A model generated the notes under the pieces. The model was not told where the DNA came from, did no database searches, and worked only from the letters and a program-made list of their open reading frames with translations. Position numbers and translations under genes: made by a program. From DATCDE01 sp038252405 (GTDB lineage Bacteria; Actinomycetota; Actinomycetes; Prado026): a DNA stretch of 64,000 bases. Shown here piece by piece: positions 61,671-64,000 of the stretch; position 1 is the stretch's first letter, and every line of letters starts with the position of its first letter. Location of the stretch: NCBI GenBank assembly GCA_038252405.1, contig JBBSAJ010000008.1, forward strand, positions 30,855 to 94,854, read 5' to 3'.

Positions 61671-61913
61671 CTAGGCGGACGCTGCGGTCAGCAGCTCGCG
61701 GACCTCGGCGACCTTCGGGACCCGTCCGGACAGGACCAGCTTCTCGTCGACCACGAGGGCGGGGGTGGACATCACGCCGTAGCCGACGATGGTCGGGTAG
61801 TCCTCGACCTTCTCGATGGTCGCGTCGAGACCCATCGCGTCGACGGCCTCGCGGGTGACCCGTTCGAGGGTCTTGCAGTTGTTGCAGCCGGGGCCGAGCA
61901 CCTTGATGATCAC
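61671..61913 (-). CDS. Small thioredoxin-family protein (redox-active disulfide protein 2 type)
   Basis: 80 residues: IIKVLGPGCNNCKTLERVTRE with a CNNC redox pair, then VEDYPTIVGYGVMSTPALVV with cis-Pro and a C-terminal helix. Such proteins are often coupled to COG0701 permeases in arsenic clusters and reduce or hand over thiols. Located 27 bp beyond the permease. Confidence 0.9.
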   Translation of the reverse strand: MIIKVLGPGCNNCKTLERVTREAVDAMGLDATIEKVEDYPTIVGYGVMSTPALVVDEKLVLSGRVPKVAEVRELLTAASA

Positions 61914-61940
61914 AGCGGTGGGTTCCTTCGGGTGGGTGGG

Positions 61941-62990
61941 TCAGGCGAGCAGGAAGTTGAACAGGTAGCCGACGGCGACGATGCCGGTACCGACGACGCC
62001 GATGAACGCGGCGAGCAGCTGGGGCTTGAGGACCCGGCGGAGCAGGATCATCTCGGGCAGGCTCAGCGCGACGACGGCCATCATGAACGCGAGCAGGGTG
62101 CCCATCGGCAGGCCCTTCTCGTGCAGCGCCTGCACCAGCGGCATGATCCCGGCGGCGTTGGAGTACAGCGGGATGCCGATGCCGACGGCGACCAGGACGC
62201 CGAAGATGTTTCCCGGTCCGGCGTAGCGGGTGAAGAAGTCGGCCGGCGCCCAGCCGTGGATGACCGCGCCCAGGCCGATGCCGACGAGCAGGTACGGCCA
62301 GATCTTGCGCAGGATCGTGGCCACCTCCTCGGTGCCCATCTGCAGGCGCTGCTCGAACCTCAGCCCGAGGGTGGAGTCGATGACCTGCCCGCCGAGCTTC
62401 GTCTCGAACACGAACGGCTCGACCCAGCGCTGCACCCCCATCCGGCCCAGCACCCAGCCGGCGACGATCGCGATGACCAGGCCCGCGCCGATGTAGATCG
62501 CGGTGACCTGCCAGCCGAACAGGGAGAACAGCAAGCCGATGGCGATCTCGTTGACCAGCGGGCTGGCGATCAGGAAGCTCAACGTCACCCCGATCGGCAC
62601 CCCGGCGGCGACGAAGCCGATGAACGCCGGGACCGCGCTGCACGAGCAGAACGGGGTGATCACCCCCAGCCCCGCCGCCATCACGTTGCCCAGGCCCTCC
62701 CGCTTCCCCCCCAGCAGGGTGCGGGTCCGCTCCACGCTCATGTAGGAACGCAGCACGGTGACCACGAAGATGATCGCGACGAGCAGCAGGCCGATCTTGA
62801 CCGTGTCGAACAGGAAGAAGTGGACGGTCTCGGTCAGCCGGGCCGACGGGTCCATCCCGAACCCGTCATACAGCAGCCGGTCCCACAGCCACCGGTTCAC
62901 CCGGTACGCGCCCACCCAGGCCGCCGCGGCCACCGCCAGGACCACCCACCGGCCCCGCGTCGTGGTCGGCATCCGCTCGGTGACGCTCAC
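61941..62990 (-). CDS. COG0701/ArsP-type permease
   Basis: 349 residues, about eight to ten helices. GLGVITPFCSCSAVPAFIGF (Cys residues), GVPIGVTLSFLIASPLVNEIA and IPLYSNAAGIMPLVQALHEKG are characteristic. Related proteins export methylated arsenite or other metabolites. Its GTG overlaps the arsR stop by 4 bp. Confidence 0.88.
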   Translation of the reverse strand: MSVTERMPTTTRGRWVVLAVAAAAWVGAYRVNRWLWDRLLYDGFGMDPSARLTETVHFFLFDTVKIGLLLVAIIFVVTVLRSYMSVERTRTLLGGKREGLGNVMAAGLGVITPFCSCSAVPAFIGFVAAGVPIGVTLSFLIASPLVNEIAIGLLFSLFGWQVTAIYIGAGLVIAIVAGWVLGRMGVQRWVEPFVFETKLGGQVIDSTLGLRFEQRLQMGTEEVATILRKIWPYLLVGIGLGAVIHGWAPADFFTRYAGPGNIFGVLVAVGIGIPLYSNAAGIMPLVQALHEKGLPMGTLLAFMMAVVALSLPEMILLRRVLKPQLLAAFIGVVGTGIVAVGYLFNFLLA

Positions 62991-63331
62991 CGCGAGCCCC
63001 CCACCGGGCCCTGTGGCGGGCCGGCCGGCGGGCCCGGGATCGCCGCGTGCAGCCGGTCCAGCGCGTCCTCGGCCAGCGCGTAGTCGATCCACCGGCCCCG
63101 CCGGCTCGTCGTCACCAGGCCCGCGTCCCGCAGCACCTTCAGGTGGTAGCTGAGCAGGTTCGCCGCGATCGGCACGTGCTCCTGCAGGTCACACACGCAG
63201 GAGGTGTTCGAGGCCAGCCGGCTCAGCACCGTCCACCGGATCGGGTCCGCCACCGCCGCCAGCAACGACACCGACGCATCGAGTCGGGCCGCCGCGGCCT
63301 CGGCCGTCGCCGTCGTGATCAGTTCAGTCAT
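62987..63331 (-). CDS. arsR: ArsR-family metalloregulator
   Basis: 114 residues from ATG 63331. Winged HTH with LAAVADPIRWTVLSRLASNT then CVCDLQEHVPIAANLLSYHL. The CxC pair in SCVCDLQ lies on the alpha-3 helix used by As(III)-type sensors; the second Cys set is not evident. Released from DNA by arsenite or a similar metal. It regulates the divergent pair. Confidence 0.9.
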   Translation of the reverse strand: MTELITTATAEAAAARLDASVSLLAAVADPIRWTVLSRLASNTSCVCDLQEHVPIAANLLSYHLKVLRDAGLVTTSRRGRWIDYALAEDALDRLHAAIPGPPAGPPQGPVGGSR

Positions 63332-63491
63332 TCTTGTAACAGGCACAGTTGAACCATAGGGCTGCACGTGCACCACGTCAACTCAACCGAGCAAGGCACA
63401 GCCCTCGGTTCTCGTGGCGACAGCGAGACCTTTGGCCCTATCTCCGTGCCTCCGGCAACAGCAGGGTGAGAGCCGATATCAACTGGCTTTG

Positions 63492-63505
63492 AATCAGTCC
63501 TGATT
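63492..63505. promoter_or_regulatory. ArsR operator candidate AATCAG-TC-CTGATT
   Basis: A 6-bp perfect inverted repeat with a 2-bp spacer in the arsR/ACR3 intergenic region, 26 bp before the ACR3 start. ArsR dimers bind such A/T-rich inverted repeats. Confidence 0.6.
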
Positions 63506-63530
63506 GAGACGCACCGCGGAGGGATAGTCT

Positions 63531-63968
63531 GTGCAAGCGCTGCAGTCACACCTGAGCCGCTGGCTGCTGGGCTACGCCCTGGCCGCGATGGCCGTCGGGC
63601 TGGGGCTCGGCCAGGCCGCGTCGGCGTGGACGTCCGAGCACCACCAGCTGGTCGCCTCGGCGACCACGGTCATGGTGTTCCTGGTCATCTACCCGATGAT
63701 GGTCAGCCTGAAGTTCGAGGCACTGCTGCACGCCGGCCGCAACGTCAAGGGCCTGGCGCTGGCCCTGGTGTTCAACTTCGTCTGGGCGCCGCTGCTGGGC
63801 CTGGCGCTGGCCCGGATCTTCCTGCCCGACCCGCTGCTGGCGATCGGGTTCCTGCTGGTCATGGTGGTGCCCTGCTCGAGCATGACGGTCGCCTACACCG
63901 GCCTAGGACCCCGCGTCGGAAACGGTTGTGGGGGCGTGTGGAGGCTGACGGGCTGCCTGGGTGTCTGA
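63531..63968 (+). pseudogene. acr3: Arsenite efflux carrier ACR3, 3'-truncated
   Basis: GTG at 63531 after GGAGGG. MVFLVIYPMMVSLKFEALLH, VFNFVWAPLLGLALARIFLPDPLL and MVVPCSSMTVAYTGL are ACR3 signatures, including the essential Cys (VPCSSM). Family length is ~350 residues; homology stops at about residue 125 (63904), then an unrelated 20-residue tail to a stop at 63968. It would not transport. The cause may be an insertion at the right edge. Confidence 0.85.
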
Positions 63969-64000
63969 CGGGCTTGTAGGGGTCCGCCCCGCGGGGAGGC
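63906..64000. other. Foreign sequence following the ACR3 break
   Basis: Starts near the ACR3 break with GGACCCC and has an inverse copy GGGGTCC at 63979-63985, plus a CCCCGCGGGG palindrome at 63987-63996. Probably the end of an insertion sequence, but it is cut by the window edge. Confidence 0.4.

Overview
The window is very GC-rich and carries a gene order typical of Actinomycetota: rlmN, cdsA-frr-pyrH-tsf-rpsB, a WhiG/FliA sigma factor, xerC-dprA-comM-yraN, rnhB-lepB-rplS-trmD-rimM-khpA-rpsP-ffh, glnD-glnB-amtB, ftsY-smc, mutM-rnc-rpmF, coaD-rsmD-recG, fakA-rpmB-thiL, ddl, gpsA-plsC-cofC, an HU protein with a lysine/alanine-rich tail, and leuDC with a divergent NdgR-type IclR regulator. CofC (coenzyme F420), DUF2469, DUF177 and DUF3515 support the same assignment. 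A motile, filamentous or sporulating lineage related to Frankiales or Geodermatophilales is possible, but that is only an inference. No rRNA, tRNA or CRISPR was recognised.

Layout: 1-2210 holds a partial CoA-transferase, a K+ channel and rlmN. 2349-3024 is a small glutaredoxin/GroES-like operon with a perfect palindrome of CsoR/CstR type at its promoter. 3030-13098 carries phospholipid and translation genes, then an M23 peptidase and a GH76-like enzyme, then whiG-xerC-dprA and the 3' part of comM. 13099-18297 is a foreign 5.2-kb element inserted in comM. 18298-38924 returns to housekeeping genes. 38927-55707 continues with housekeeping genes plus a few small accessory ones, including a decayed paiB. 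55941-58703 is leucine biosynthesis. 58738-64000 is a patchwork: a proline-iminopeptidase-like gene is cut by the end of an arsenic/metal-resistance cluster (MFS, CDF, small thioredoxin, permease, ArsR, divergent ACR3). ACR3 is itself cut near the right edge of the window.

The most notable structure is the comM insertion. It has 20-bp terminal inverted repeats (18/20 identical) and a 9-bp target duplication. Removing the element plus one copy of the duplication restores an in-frame 516-codon comM. Inside it are a 5'-truncated RHS/YD-repeat gene with an HNH-like C-terminal toxin domain, a translationally coupled candidate immunity gene, and a coupled secreted small protein that is frameshifted. 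No transposase was found, so it looks like a non-autonomous transposon whose cargo is a polymorphic-toxin tip. Its RHS start codon lies inside the terminal repeat.

Other points are a four-half-site GlnR box before amtB, a dispersed palindromic repeat that supplies the start of a NUDIX gene, and several in-frame internal deletions relative to family expectation (KhpA, a cystathionine gamma-synthase-like enzyme, the MFS transporter). These could be real or could be assembly artefacts.
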